Shown here: positions 1 through 8,803 of the stretch, piece by piece
Layout of the letters: each line of letters starts with the position of its first letter
Position numbering within the stretch: position 1 is the first letter of the stretch
Assembly: GCA_943788825.1 (NCBI GenBank)
Contig: CALSRT010000001.1
Coordinates: forward strand, 186,001 to 250,000
Source of the DNA: UBA4582 sp002389265
GTDB taxonomy: Bacteria > Pseudomonadota > Gammaproteobacteria > Pseudomonadales > Azotimanducaceae
DNA length: 64,000 nt
Direction of reading: 5' to 3'
The notes under the pieces: model-generated
The model's input: the letters and a program-made list of their open reading frames with translations, nothing else
What the model was told of the DNA's origin: nothing
Databases searched by the model: none
Position numbers and translations under genes: made by a program

Positions 1-207
1 GAACAACAGAGGCAGCTGAGGATAAGGGAAATAAACCACATTTTCTGAAGAACGGTCAAGTGTGGTAATTGCTGATGTGCAGTCAAATTTATGCCCCCCT
101 GACGTGGTAATCCTTTAGATGGTCAATGTCTGTCATGATGCTGATCTGCTGGCATACGCACAGGAGGGTTGATCACTGATCGGGGTTTTTGATCGGGCTG
201 GGCACGC
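1..207. other. Left flank of the IS91-like element, no gene
   Basis: No coding region is supported here. The stretch lies just downstream of the transposase stop codon, so it probably contains one end of the IS91-type element, but I could not identify an ori-IS or ter-IS sequence with confidence. A GATC-rich patch with partial dyad symmetry lies near 170-200. Confidence 0.3.
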
Positions 208-1743
208 TTATCGCGTAATAGGAGATTGCTGGTTGAGGCTTAAAGAGCTGTCGGCTGTCGCAGGTTTAATCGGGGGTGGTTGTGCGGCAAGATGATCTAG
301 AATCTTCCGAATTAGGTCTGGGTCAGTAATGTCGGAAATAATACGCATAGTCCCGCCACAAAGAGGGCATAGGGTAATGTCGATATTAAACACTCTTTTG
401 AGTCGTTGAGCCCAGGATAGTGGTGCGAGAAGTTCGTTTTGGCTCGTAATTTCTTCAAATTCAGACGTTTTGTCTGATTTGCTATTCTCTTTCCCTCTTA
501 CACTTTTAGTGCTCTTTGGAATAATCAGCTTTCTGAGCTTCGCATTGGGCGCGAAAACACCATGATATCGAACAAGATTATGTCGGGGTCGGGGTACGAG
601 TGCAGCGAGTTTGCTCAGGAAATCCACTGGAGAAAACAAGATATGTGTGGTGCCATTCCGAAAAGGGTTCTTTAGCTCATATTGGATCTTACCATCGACT
701 CTAACAGTGAGTCGGTCTAGACAAATGGCCGGTCTGGTGACATACCTGCATAGACGCTCTAATCGATCCCGTTGATAGGGCTGACATGAAACGGCGGCAT
801 TGAGCGAAAAGCCATCTCGATCAGCAGTAAAGGATTTAATAGGTTTGTCTGTTCGGATAAATGATGGATCATGTAGTGTAAGAGTACGGCTGCCGGAATG
901 GGGCCCTATGGCGATACGATATCGTATCGATGCGGTGCTGAGCGAATCTAATGGCTCATGGAAGTCTAGGTCAAGCCAAGGTTGCTCTGGGTCTGGAATG
1001 AGCAAACCTTCTTTCTCGAGTCTGCGAACTACACGTTGGATCACACGATTGAGTAAGGTTTGCAGCTCTGTTTGATTCGGTGCCTTTACACGATGAAATT
1101 TAGCTTTGCCTGATTTGCTAACGGTGTAAACGCCGTCGAGTGCGACCATATGTAGGTGAATATTTAAATTTAGAGCACTTCCAAAACGTTGTACCAGCGT
1201 CACGATACCGCTTCGTGCACCACTCGCTCTCGTTAGTCCGGCGCGATGAATGAGGTCTGTTTCTATTACACGGATGATGACCGCGAGGCATCGGCTAAGC
1301 GTGTTGGGTTGACGTGCAAAAAGCAATCGTAGTGGCCAGGGAAAGCTGAGAACCCATTGTCTTACTGGTGCAGCAGGTATCACGTGATCAATCAAATGTG
1401 CTGATGTTTCAACCATGCGACGAGCACCGCAGGATGGGCAGAAACCCCTGAGTTTGCATGAAAAAGCTACCAAGTGTTCGAACCTGCAACGGCTGCATTT
1501 CACACGAAGAAAACCATGTTCCAACAACCCGCATCGAAGGTAGCTGCGAAATTCATTGTGGACGAAAGCAGGTAGTGAAATGTCCGCATTGGAAAGATGG
1601 GACTGGAATATAGGAAGGTTTTGTTCAATGATTTTGTATAAATCAGATTCTTCGGGTTTGTGTCGTTTATAGACAAAACCCCCTGGCGATTTTGGGAGTG
1701 AACTTAACTGCGAAGTGTTTTCCAGCATTGCAACATTTTGCAA
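208..1743 (-). CDS. IS91 family transposase
   Basis: Full-length (511 aa) rolling-circle transposase of the IS91 family. The N-terminal zinc-binding domain shows cysteine pairs at about residues 83-105 (KCSRC, then FCPSCGARRM). The HUH-type metal-binding segment is visible as NIHLHMVALDGVY at about 194-206, followed further on by a VRYHGVFAPNAKLR block typical of the catalytic C-terminal half and a final CPLCGG zinc knuckle near 456. The longest reading frame begins with TTG; an ATG five codons later (1728) is an alternative. No accessory genes accompany it, and element ends were not found, so whether it is mobile is unknown. It sits 240 bp from a decayed tRNA, in keeping with a recombination-prone margin. 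Confidence 0.93.
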   Translation of the reverse strand: MQNVAMLENTSQLSSLPKSPGGFVYKRHKPEESDLYKIIEQNLPIFQSHLSNADISLPAFVHNEFRSYLRCGLLEHGFLRVKCSRCRFEHLVAFSCKLRGFCPSCGARRMVETSAHLIDHVIPAAPVRQWVLSFPWPLRLLFARQPNTLSRCLAVIIRVIETDLIHRAGLTRASGARSGIVTLVQRFGSALNLNIHLHMVALDGVYTVSKSGKAKFHRVKAPNQTELQTLLNRVIQRVVRRLEKEGLLIPDPEQPWLDLDFHEPLDSLSTASIRYRIAIGPHSGSRTLTLHDPSFIRTDKPIKSFTADRDGFSLNAAVSCQPYQRDRLERLCRYVTRPAICLDRLTVRVDGKIQYELKNPFRNGTTHILFSPVDFLSKLAALVPRPRHNLVRYHGVFAPNAKLRKLIIPKSTKSVRGKENSKSDKTSEFEEITSQNELLAPLSWAQRLKRVFNIDITLCPLCGGTMRIISDITDPDLIRKILDHLAAQPPPIKPATADSSLSLNQQSPITR

Positions 1744-1985
1744 GACCTACGGAGGTGTGGATGTACTAAGGTGACCAGATCTTTTGCGAGAGATGGATTA
1801 TTTCGTCTGTGAAATCTGGCATTAACTATGCCGAGATTCCGTACGACGCTTTAATTTTCCCTAAACGCAGGTTACGTGGCCTCGATCGCGCCTGGACCAT
1901 GGGATAATTACGACTTTTCACACCTGTCTTAACAATCGGGGAATATCGTGGATTCTATGAACCCCGCAAGAAATGCGAAGGTTAA

Positions 1986-2061
1986 TGGTGGCCAGAGGTG
2001 GAATCGAACCACCGACACAGGGATTTTCAATCCCTTGTGCTACCGACCCGTGCTGATCACC
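1986..2061 (-). tRNA. Decayed tRNA-Phe(GAA)-like gene
   Basis: The 3' half is intact: anticodon stem AGGGA/TCCCT around a TTGAAAA loop (anticodon GAA), a five-pair T-arm GGTGG/CCACC, acceptor strand TCTGGCC, discriminator A and encoded CCA. The total length is the canonical 76 nt. The 5' half is damaged. The acceptor strand GGTGATC pairs with TCTGGCC at only about four of seven positions, and the D-stem strands (GCAC... and GCAC) cannot pair, although the GGTCGGTA D-loop core survives. It is therefore probably a non-functional relic, or a 3' tRNA copy left by island integration, rather than the cell's working tRNA-Phe. Confidence 0.55.
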
Positions 2062-2623
2062 TAGAATTGCATTATTGGCATTAGGGTGCCTTGCGATATA
2101 TCTAGACCTCAATGTACTGACTGCGGGCTTGCGACACGCAATACTGTATTGCGTGTCAGTTTGCGATGTCGAGTGCGAAAGGCGGGAGCGCGCCTAGGGG
2201 AAGCAGGCCATCTGCAGTTTGGCAGGGTAAATCTACCCATTTTCAAAAACCCCAACTGCGCTCACGAAATAAAACCAAATCAGCGGTCAGCAAGTGCATG
2301 GGGCCGTAGGGTTTTAGACCGCCCCAGCATACTGGCGGGCAGATTATGCAATTCAGGATTGTGCACGCGCGGGTTAAAAATAAATCAGCGGTGTGGTGGG
2401 TCAGGTGAGTATCGAGGTGGCGTAGCAAAGTTTGTGACCATCTAAACGACCCGGAAGCAAAAAAATTACTAAACTGCTTGGCCGTATAGGTAATTGATAG
2501 TAGCAACCTTGAGCCGCTCCGGGGGCTTAGGTACTTAGCCAAAACACAGCGTTTATTTGATGTTGGGCTTTTTGTTGGGCTTTTAAGGCAGCAAACCATA
2601 AGTGATTGATTTACATAGGGTAT
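2062..2623. other. Gene-poor interval between tRNA-Phe relic and tRNA-Ser
   Basis: Open frames exist on both strands but read like shadows: unusual composition, no recognisable motif and no ribosome binding site. The only strong structure is the 25-bp palindrome listed separately. The stretch may be remnant DNA of an integrated element, but nothing identifies it. Confidence 0.4.
2133..2157. repeat. Perfect 12-1-12 palindrome
   Basis: GACACGCAATAC, a central T, then GTATTGCGTGTC form an uninterrupted inverted repeat with 12-bp arms. A one-base centre makes a dimeric-protein binding site more likely than an RNA hairpin. No regulator gene flanks it now. Palindromes like this often occur as toxin-antitoxin or HTH-regulator autoregulatory operators, which is an inference only. 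Confidence 0.7.
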
Positions 2624-2714
2624 TGGCGGAGAGAGAGGGATTCGAACCCTCGATGAGCTATTAACCCATACACACTTTCCAGGCGTGCTCCTTAAGCCAC
2701 TCGGACACCTCTCC
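2624..2714 (-). tRNA. tRNA-Ser(GGA)
   Basis: A 91-nt class II tRNA on the minus strand. The acceptor strands GGAGAGG and TCTCTCC pair fully (one G-U), the anticodon loop CTGGAAA gives anticodon GGA, and there is the long variable arm typical of serine tRNAs. The T-arm GAGGG-TTCGAAT-CCCTC is perfect and CCA is encoded. It lies about 190 bp upstream, in the reading direction of neither neighbour, of the 4.5S RNA gene, and there is no sign of decay. Confidence 0.96.
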
Positions 2715-2903
2715 GTAAAACTGATCTAAGCTGATTGGCTGATGATACGATAATGCCCGTACAGCAGCGCGCCAGCCTAGCTGAACTGGTCTGGCAATTC
2801 AATTGAGTCTGTTGACGATTGTTGGTCTGGTCGTGATTTGCCCCGAGACTAGGCTGGGCATAGCGACAGGCTGATTTCACGGCCACGACAAAAGAAATTA
2901 GAT

Positions 2904-3002
2904 CACCTCAGCCACATCCCGGCACACAAAGTCGTCGCTACCGTTGCTCCCTTCCAGGCCTGGCGGGGTTCGCAATTATTCGTTGCGAGAGGACCGAGGT
3001 GA
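2904..3002 (-). ncRNA. ffs: 4.5S RNA of the signal recognition particle
   Basis: The minus strand carries the conserved apical domain of bacterial small SRP RNA: the GGAAGG...AGCAACGGTAGC block and the downstream GTGTGCCGGGATGTGGCT strand that binds Ffh. The terminal strands CACCTCGG and CTGAGGTG close the long hairpin. A TATACT -10 element (minus strand, at 3010-3015) lies seven to eight bases before the predicted 5' end, which supports the boundary, although no good -35 is visible. The promoter sits in the end of the neighbouring monooxygenase gene region. Confidence 0.94.
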
Positions 3003-3027
3003 AGCGCGTAGTATAGCGAATAGATTC

Positions 3028-4188
3028 TCACTTGGCCTGCTTTTCTTGCTCGTCTTTGTCAATTTCTTGTTGGATCGCACCACCGACAGCGTTGAGGAAG
3101 CGGTCGTGGTTCTTGCTGGCCCAGGCATAGCTTGCGGTGCGGTTGGCATTGGTGGACTGAAAACAGGGCGCTACATGGCGGGCAAACAATTCATAGCTTT
3201 TGCAGGTCTGCTCCCAGTCTGCCCAGTTATGGGCCAGTTGCAGGAAGCTGCCAAATCCACCAGATTGTTCCTGTAGCCGCTGAATTTGCTGGATTGCATC
3301 ATCCGCGGTGCCGATCACGGCCATGCCGCTATCGATCAGTGCCTGGGCTTGATCAACGCCAGGCTCATTCGGGGCGATGGGGAGTGCCGCAGCCTCTTGG
3401 AAGTAATTGACCCAGGCTTCCAGGCCGTAGCGCACGTTGTCTAATGCCTGCTCTCGAGACTCGGCAATATGTACCGGGCCGACCAACGACCAATTGCGCC
3501 TATCGATCACCTGCTTATGCTCTTTGGCCTTGCGGGCGTAGATTTCCCAGTTGGTCGCCAGCGCGCTGAAGCCACCAGCGTTCGTGGCGCCGATGGACAG
3601 CAGACCCAGCCCATGGGTGCCGGCGGCTCTGGCACCGGCAGGGGAAACCTGGGAGGCAACGGCCATGTTGACCATGGGTTTTGTGTAGGGTTGCAGTTGG
3701 AGTCTCGCCTCATTGAGTTCAAACCAGCGGGTCTTGCGGGTCACAGTCTCGCCGCGGAGCAGGGGAACCAGCACCTCAATAGCCTCAAGCATCATGTCGC
3801 GCTGATCCAGAGGGTTGATGCCCAGCATAAACGCGTCAGAGGGCAGGGCACCTGGACCCACTCCAAAAGAGACTCTGCCGCGGGTCATATGGTCGAGTTG
3901 CATGATGCGATCGGCGAGCATGAACGGGTGATGATAGGGCAGTGACGAGACGCCGGTACCGAAGTGAATATGCTGGGTGCGCTGTGCTGCGGCCGCGATA
4001 AAGAGTTCCGGTGAGGCGATAATCTCAAACCCGGCTGAGTGATGTTCGCCAATCCAGGCGTAATCGTAGCCCAACTCATCCAATCGCTCAATGAGGCTCA
4101 GGTCGCGTGCCAGCGCCGCAGTGGGATTTTCACTCAAGGCATGAAAGGGGGCGAGGAAAATGCCGAATTTGAGATCAGGATAAGTCAT
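3028..4188 (-). CDS. LLM class flavin-dependent oxidoreductase (limonene-monooxygenase-like)
   Basis: A 386-aa bacterial-luciferase-like monooxygenase. It starts with the family signature LKFGIFLAPFHAL, then YAWIGEHHSAGFEI near residue 45 and the RVSFGVGPGALPSDAF segment near 105, all typical of the TIM-barrel F420/FMN group that includes limonene 1,2-monooxygenase. Such enzymes use reduced flavin, supplied by a separate reductase, to oxygenate terpenes, ketones or similar hydrophobic substrates. It is divergent from an epoxide-hydrolase-like gene 140 bp away, so an oxygenase-then-epoxide-hydrolase pair is attractive, but the actual substrate cannot be read from sequence. No flavin reductase is adjacent. 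Confidence 0.88.
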   Translation of the reverse strand: MTYPDLKFGIFLAPFHALSENPTAALARDLSLIERLDELGYDYAWIGEHHSAGFEIIASPELFIAAAAQRTQHIHFGTGVSSLPYHHPFMLADRIMQLDHMTRGRVSFGVGPGALPSDAFMLGINPLDQRDMMLEAIEVLVPLLRGETVTRKTRWFELNEARLQLQPYTKPMVNMAVASQVSPAGARAAGTHGLGLLSIGATNAGGFSALATNWEIYARKAKEHKQVIDRRNWSLVGPVHIAESREQALDNVRYGLEAWVNYFQEAAALPIAPNEPGVDQAQALIDSGMAVIGTADDAIQQIQRLQEQSGGFGSFLQLAHNWADWEQTCKSYELFARHVAPCFQSTNANRTASYAWASKNHDRFLNAVGGAIQQEIDKDEQEKQAK

Positions 4189-4328
4189 GAGATACTCGGT
4201 TACAGAAACAATGACCAGCAGTCTATGTAGTTCAGACGGATCTCGTCAAATTATGATGGGTTGGCGCGCGATGGCCAACATCTAATAGCTGTTAGCATTC
4301 ACGATTGAAGACTCAGGAAATCATTGCA

Positions 4329-5336
4329 ATGACAGATACTACGGCTGACCGCAGCGCGGCGCCTCGAGATTCGAGAATCATCACTAGGTTTGTGCAAGCC
4401 AATGGTTTGACCTTCGAGGTGGACCAATGCGGCGAAGGTGACAAGCTCGCTATCTGTCTGCACGGCTTTCCAGAGAGCAGCTATTCTTGGCGCTACCAGC
4501 TGCCTATGCTTGCTGACCAGGGATATACGGCTTGGGCGCCGAACCTGCGTGGTTACGGCAAGAGTTCTCGTCCACCATTTGTGGAAGACTATGCCATGCA
4601 ACATTTGTTAGACGATGTGGCGGGCCTCATTGATGCCGCTGGCAAGCAGGAGGTGGTGTTGATGGCCCATGATTGGGGTGCGGTCATAGCTTGGCAATTT
4701 GCCATGGCAAAGGTTAGGCCCTTGACGAAACTGATTATCTGTAATGTGCCGCATCCTGTCGCCATGCAAAAAGCATTCAGCTTCGCCCAGTTGAAAAAAT
4801 CCTGGTACGTCTTCTTCTTCCAGATACCCGGGCTGGCAGAGAAACTGCTGGGTCGGCACCACGCCCAGCCCATCGCTGATATGTTTCAGAATACGTGTGT
4901 GGACAAGAGTATGTTCCCGCAGGAAGTGGTTGAGGTTTATCGAAAAAATGCTGCGCAGCCCGGCGCCCTGACGGCTATGGTGAATTACTACAGAGCACTG
5001 CTGCGGTTTCGAGCGAAACCGAAAAAAGGCGAAAAATCGCCAATAATATTAACGCCAACATTAATGATATGGGGCGAAGACGACGTAGCGCTAACGAAAG
5101 AAACAACTTACGGCACCGAAAACTACGTCGAAGACTTTCGTATTCGCTATCTACCTCGGATCTCACACTGGGTTCAGCAAGAAGCGCCAGAAGTCACTAA
5201 CGAGATGATAAAGGCATTTTTGCAAGATCAGCCGGTACCTTATGCGCAATGGCAAATGAAGCTGGTAGCGTCATTGCTAAGCGCCAGTGATGAGCGCGCG
5301 GCCGAGAAAGCCGTAGCTGATGAGGTAGAGCACTAA
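4329..5336 (+). CDS. Alpha/beta hydrolase, epoxide hydrolase type
   Basis: From the ATG at 4329 the protein has 335 aa. An in-frame TTG 24 bases upstream is possible, but AGGAAA sits correctly before the ATG. Motifs are HGFPES at about residues 45-50 (oxyanion hole) and AHDWGAVIAW with Asp 115 as the nucleophile, where lipases and esterases carry Ser. A cap domain follows, and RISHWVQQEAP near the C-terminus supplies the catalytic His. An Asp nucleophile with HGFP points to a soluble epoxide hydrolase, with haloalkane dehalogenase as the main alternative. Its stop codon overlaps by four bases the end of the convergent aroQ-pheC fusion gene. Confidence 0.87.
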   Translation: MTDTTADRSAAPRDSRIITRFVQANGLTFEVDQCGEGDKLAICLHGFPESSYSWRYQLPMLADQGYTAWAPNLRGYGKSSRPPFVEDYAMQHLLDDVAGLIDAAGKQEVVLMAHDWGAVIAWQFAMAKVRPLTKLIICNVPHPVAMQKAFSFAQLKKSWYVFFFQIPGLAEKLLGRHHAQPIADMFQNTCVDKSMFPQEVVEVYRKNAAQPGALTAMVNYYRALLRFRAKPKKGEKSPIILTPTLMIWGEDDVALTKETTYGTENYVEDFRIRYLPRISHWVQQEAPEVTNEMIKAFLQDQPVPYAQWQMKLVASLLSASDERAAEKAVADEVEH

Positions 5337-6595
5337 AGCAGGTTTTGCGTAAAAGCGCGATCAATAGTGCCGTCATGCGTTCGTAGTGAAAGCCAGGTGT
5401 CGACGTATTCCTTCCATACCATGTCTCTGGGTAGCAGATAGGCCTTTTCCTGGTAGGTCAGGGTTTGGTCCGGCATGCTGGCACAAAGACCCGGTTGCCG
5501 CAGAGTCTGTAGCTGAACCTCGATGGCGTCAGTAATCATGACGTCGGCCCGCCCAGCAAGAATTTCTGCAAAGATACTCCGATTGTCATCATGGCTAATC
5601 ACCGTCGCCTGGTCCACTGACTCAGTGACAAAGATTTCGTTAGTGCCCCCTGGGTTAACAATCACACGCACCCCTGGCTGATTGATTTTGTCGAGTGATG
5701 AATAGTCTTCGACCTGTGCACAGCGAACGATCGGTGTTTTGCCGCCGGTGTGGTACGGCTGGCTGAAGAACCCCTGTTGCTGGCGACTCAAGCTGCGCGA
5801 AATACCGCTCATGGCAATATCGAAGGTGCCTGCCTGCAGGTCCGTCATCAAGGTCGGCCAGGATGTTCTGACCCACTGCACCTTGACCCCCAGAGAGCTC
5901 GCCAGATCCAGCGCCAGCGTGATATCAATGCCTACTGGCTGATTATTTTCGGTAGCTGAAAATGGTGCATAGTCGCCCGTTGTGGCGACCCGCAAGACCC
6001 CTGTGGCAAGTATTTGGTCGAGCTTGTTGGGGAACTTCTCAACTTCGAACAAGGCTCTGAATAAGGCGTATTTAGTAGCGTCTGACAGACCCTCGACGTT
6101 GACAGTGCGGACGAATTGCACGGCCAGGGACTTATCAGTGATGGGGTAGGTCTCATTGATGGTCTCGATGATCGCGTCGCCCAGTTCAAGCAGTCGTGGT
6201 CGCAACACCTCTTGCAGGGAATCGACATTGCCGGGTACCGGGCGATTGCCTGACCATTCTTCAAACCAGTAACGTTGGATTTCCTTGGCAGCTTCAATTT
6301 GCAGGGCGAAAAAGAATCGACTTGATTCCGGCGTTAAGCCGTAGGCGAGCGCGGCATCGGTGGCTGCGTCAAGCACTTGGCTTTCCCGCAAGGGGTCTTC
6401 AATAGCGAGCTTGTTGGTATATTTATAAGCGGCAACCTGGTCCATGATGGCGAGCCGAGACTCGATCAACTCAAACAGCCTTTCTATTCTGCGTGCGCCC
6501 CGCTCGTCATTGAGCGCCGCCGCCTGGGTCAAAGGAGCGAGAAAGAGGCAGCAGAGGCTGCAATACACGGGGAAAAGTCGGATCAATATTGCCAC
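5333..6595 (-). CDS. Periplasmic chorismate mutase (AroQ gamma)-cyclohexadienyl dehydratase fusion
   Basis: A 420-aa secreted fusion. Residues 1-26 are a signal peptide ending LTQAAA. Residues 30-185 match the all-helical AroQ-gamma chorismate mutase (IESRLAIMDQVAAYK, then a QIEAAKEIQ helix). Residues 190-420 are a periplasmic-binding-protein fold very close to PheC: VLRVATTGDYAPF, TSWPTLMTDLQAG, FDIAMSGISRSL, VNPGGTNEIFV, EKAYLLPRDM. Together it would turn chorismate to prephenate and then to phenylpyruvate (or arogenate to phenylalanine) outside the cytoplasm. Separate periplasmic versions are known from pseudomonads. The gene is divergent from the crotonase at 6747 and convergent with the hydrolase. 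Why a cell makes aromatic precursors in the periplasm is unsettled. Confidence 0.92.
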   Translation of the reverse strand: MAILIRLFPVYCSLCCLFLAPLTQAAALNDERGARRIERLFELIESRLAIMDQVAAYKYTNKLAIEDPLRESQVLDAATDAALAYGLTPESSRFFFALQIEAAKEIQRYWFEEWSGNRPVPGNVDSLQEVLRPRLLELGDAIIETINETYPITDKSLAVQFVRTVNVEGLSDATKYALFRALFEVEKFPNKLDQILATGVLRVATTGDYAPFSATENNQPVGIDITLALDLASSLGVKVQWVRTSWPTLMTDLQAGTFDIAMSGISRSLSRQQQGFFSQPYHTGGKTPIVRCAQVEDYSSLDKINQPGVRVIVNPGGTNEIFVTESVDQATVISHDDNRSIFAEILAGRADVMITDAIEVQLQTLRQPGLCASMPDQTLTYQEKAYLLPRDMVWKEYVDTWLSLRTHDGTIDRAFTQNLL

Positions 6596-6746
6596 AGGGC
6601 TATCCAGCTTGATTTTGGCTGATCATAGCACGACTTTAGTGTTCGCGCCGATAACCATCTGGTGGCTGTTTTTGCTGGGCAGCTGTGCTAGTTTTCGGTC
6701 TTCGAGATCGGATTAACCCAACATTTCATTATTCACAGGAATTACC

Positions 6747-7577
6747 ATGGCAGCCACACCCACCGCAACAGAAACTCATTCAGAACCATTGATTTATGCC
6801 CAAAGTGGCCATGTGGTGACGCTCACACTGAACCGGCATGAGACCCGTAATGCGATCTCGGAAGACGATATGATCGACGCCATTGAGGCGGCCTGCACGC
6901 GAATTAATCAAGATCACAGCGTTCGAGTCGTCATTATCACCGGTGCCGGCAGTGCCTTCTCATCCGGCGGTAACGTCAAGGACATGCAGGACAAAAGCGG
7001 TATGTTTGGTGGCACTGCGACTGAAATTCGAGACGGCTACCGGCGCGGCATTCAGCGGATTCCGTTGGCGATCCATCGGCTCGAGGTGCCAATCATTGCG
7101 GCGGTGAATGGCGCGGCCATTGGCGCTGGCTGCGATCTGACGATGATGTGTGATATGCGGGTAGCCTCGGAAAAAGCCCTGTTTGCCGAGAGCTTCGTCA
7201 AGGTAGGCTTGATTCCAGGCGACGGCGGAGCCTGGTTTCTGCCGCGGGTTGTAGGTGTATCCCGCGCCAATGAAATGGCGTTTACCGGTGAGCCCGTGAA
7301 TGCAGCTACAGCTCTGGCCTGGGGTATGGTGTCGCGGGTGGTGGCGCCAGATGAGTTGATGAATGCCGCAAATGAGCTGGCTGCACGTATTGCGGTGAAT
7401 CCGCCGTCAGCCTTGCGCATGACGAAAAAATTACTCAAAGAAGGTGAACACACGCAGCTCGAATCACTGCTCGAAATGTCGGCTTCACTCCAAGCCCTGG
7501 CGCATCAGACCAAAGATCATGCAGAGGCAGTTGATGCGATCATAGGCAGGCGTCCACCGCACTTTACAGGCGAATAA
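6747..7577 (+). CDS. Crotonase (enoyl-CoA hydratase/isomerase) family protein
   Basis: A 276-aa crotonase-fold protein with the CoA-oxyanion segments SAFSSGGNVKDM (near 70) and AAVNGAAIGAGCDLTMMCD (near 120). The two catalytic glutamates of classical enoyl-CoA hydratase are not conserved: the first position reads Asp (GAGCDL) and the second reads Phe (FAESFVKVGLIPGDGG). Another crotonase chemistry, such as an isomerase or hydrolase, is therefore as likely as hydration. It has its own upstream region shared with the divergent AroQ-PheC gene and ends 20 bp before the convergent pspF. Confidence 0.88.
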   Translation: MAATPTATETHSEPLIYAQSGHVVTLTLNRHETRNAISEDDMIDAIEAACTRINQDHSVRVVIITGAGSAFSSGGNVKDMQDKSGMFGGTATEIRDGYRRGIQRIPLAIHRLEVPIIAAVNGAAIGAGCDLTMMCDMRVASEKALFAESFVKVGLIPGDGGAWFLPRVVGVSRANEMAFTGEPVNAATALAWGMVSRVVAPDELMNAANELAARIAVNPPSALRMTKKLLKEGEHTQLESLLEMSASLQALAHQTKDHAEAVDAIIGRRPPHFTGE

Positions 7578-7597
7578 TTCGGTCGGCACGATCAGCC

Positions 7598-8653
7598 TCA
7601 GGATTGTTCGAACAGATCGTATTTCTTCAGATAGCCGCGGAGCTGGTGGTAGGTGACACCGAGGGCATCCGCGGTTTTTTTCTGATTGAACTGATGGGTC
7701 GCCAGGGCGGTTTTGATCAAGTCGACCTCGTAGTCTTGAACGGCTTGGCGAAAGTCCATGGGAAATTCAGGGCGTGCAGGTGAGTCTGGCCCAGGTTTGC
7801 CTGAGCTTGTGTTATCGCTTAGGGCTGTGGGTGCCGCGGCACTGGTGCCTGAGACCCGTGGCTTTAGCCGATAAGGCGAATCAAAGGGATCGAGGGAGAT
7901 CACTTCGATGGCGGCATCCAGGTCCTGGCTTCGATACACACTGCGCTCAACGACATTCTTCAATTCTCTGATGTTACCGGGCCATGGGTGTGTTAGCAGC
8001 AGTTGGCGCGCGTCGGCGGAGAAACCGGGGAAGTATTCCCGACCGAGATCCGTCGCCATATTCACCGCGAAGTGCTCAGCGAGAATCAATATATCTTCCG
8101 GCCGGGTTCGTAATGGCGGTAAGGTAATGACGTCGAAAGCGAGTCTATCCAACAGGTCCTCGCGAAATTTTCCTTGCCGGGCTAGGTCAGGCAGGTCGTC
8201 ATTGGTGGCGGCGATCAATCGAACATCGGTGACCAGGGTCTTGCTGCCGCCAACGCGCTCGTATTCGCCGTATTCGATGACTCGCAGCAGCTTTTCCTGA
8301 ACCAGTGGCGAGGTCATGGCCAGTTCATCAAGAAACAATGAGCCCTTGTCTGCCCTTTCAAAGCGTCCTCGGTGGAGTTTCTGCGCGCCGGTGAAAGCAC
8401 CGGCGTCATGGCCAAATAATTCCGTTTCCATCAGAGTGTCACTGATGGCAGCACAATTCATTTTAATGAATTCCTGATCCCAGCGACTCGAAAGGAAATG
8501 CAGGCGAGCCGCGATGAGTTCTTTGCCGGTGCCGCGCTCACCGACGATCAGTACCGGCTTGTTCAGCGGCGCCATTTGTGACACACGTTCAAGAATCTCC
8601 ATAAAAGCTGGAGATTCTCCAAGCAAACGATCCGCGTGTTGTCCTGATGCCAT
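7598..8653 (-). CDS. pspF: Phage shock operon sigma-54 activator PspF
   Basis: A 351-aa enhancer-binding protein without an N-terminal sensory domain, as in PspF. The AAA+ core shows Walker A GERGTGKE at 38-45, the sigma-54 contact loop GAFTGA at 85-90 and Walker B LFLDE near 106-110. It is followed by a linker and a C-terminal Fis-type helix-turn-helix (KKTADALGVTYHQLRGYLKK). In the family, PspA binds this protein and holds it inactive until membrane stress. It is divergent from pspA, with a sigma-54-like promoter in between. The linker of about 60 residues between AAA+ and HTH is Pro/Ser rich. Confidence 0.94.
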   Translation of the reverse strand: MASGQHADRLLGESPAFMEILERVSQMAPLNKPVLIVGERGTGKELIAARLHFLSSRWDQEFIKMNCAAISDTLMETELFGHDAGAFTGAQKLHRGRFERADKGSLFLDELAMTSPLVQEKLLRVIEYGEYERVGGSKTLVTDVRLIAATNDDLPDLARQGKFREDLLDRLAFDVITLPPLRTRPEDILILAEHFAVNMATDLGREYFPGFSADARQLLLTHPWPGNIRELKNVVERSVYRSQDLDAAIEVISLDPFDSPYRLKPRVSGTSAAAPTALSDNTSSGKPGPDSPARPEFPMDFRQAVQDYEVDLIKTALATHQFNQKKTADALGVTYHQLRGYLKKYDLFEQS

Positions 8654-8803
8654 GATAAATACCTAAATGAATTTAACTAATAGTTAGCCATATTCGCTAA
8701 AACGCTGGTGTGGTCTCCGTCAATAGATCATACAACAAATTCTAAAAATGATAATAAGCTTTAAAAAACAATGGGATATCATATTTTTTAAATGCTGGGA
8801 AGA

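Noticed and set aside
2086..2599. Two overlapping open frames of about 118 codons in the tRNA interval
   Set aside because: They lie on opposite strands with low-complexity composition, no ribosome sites and no recognisable motifs.
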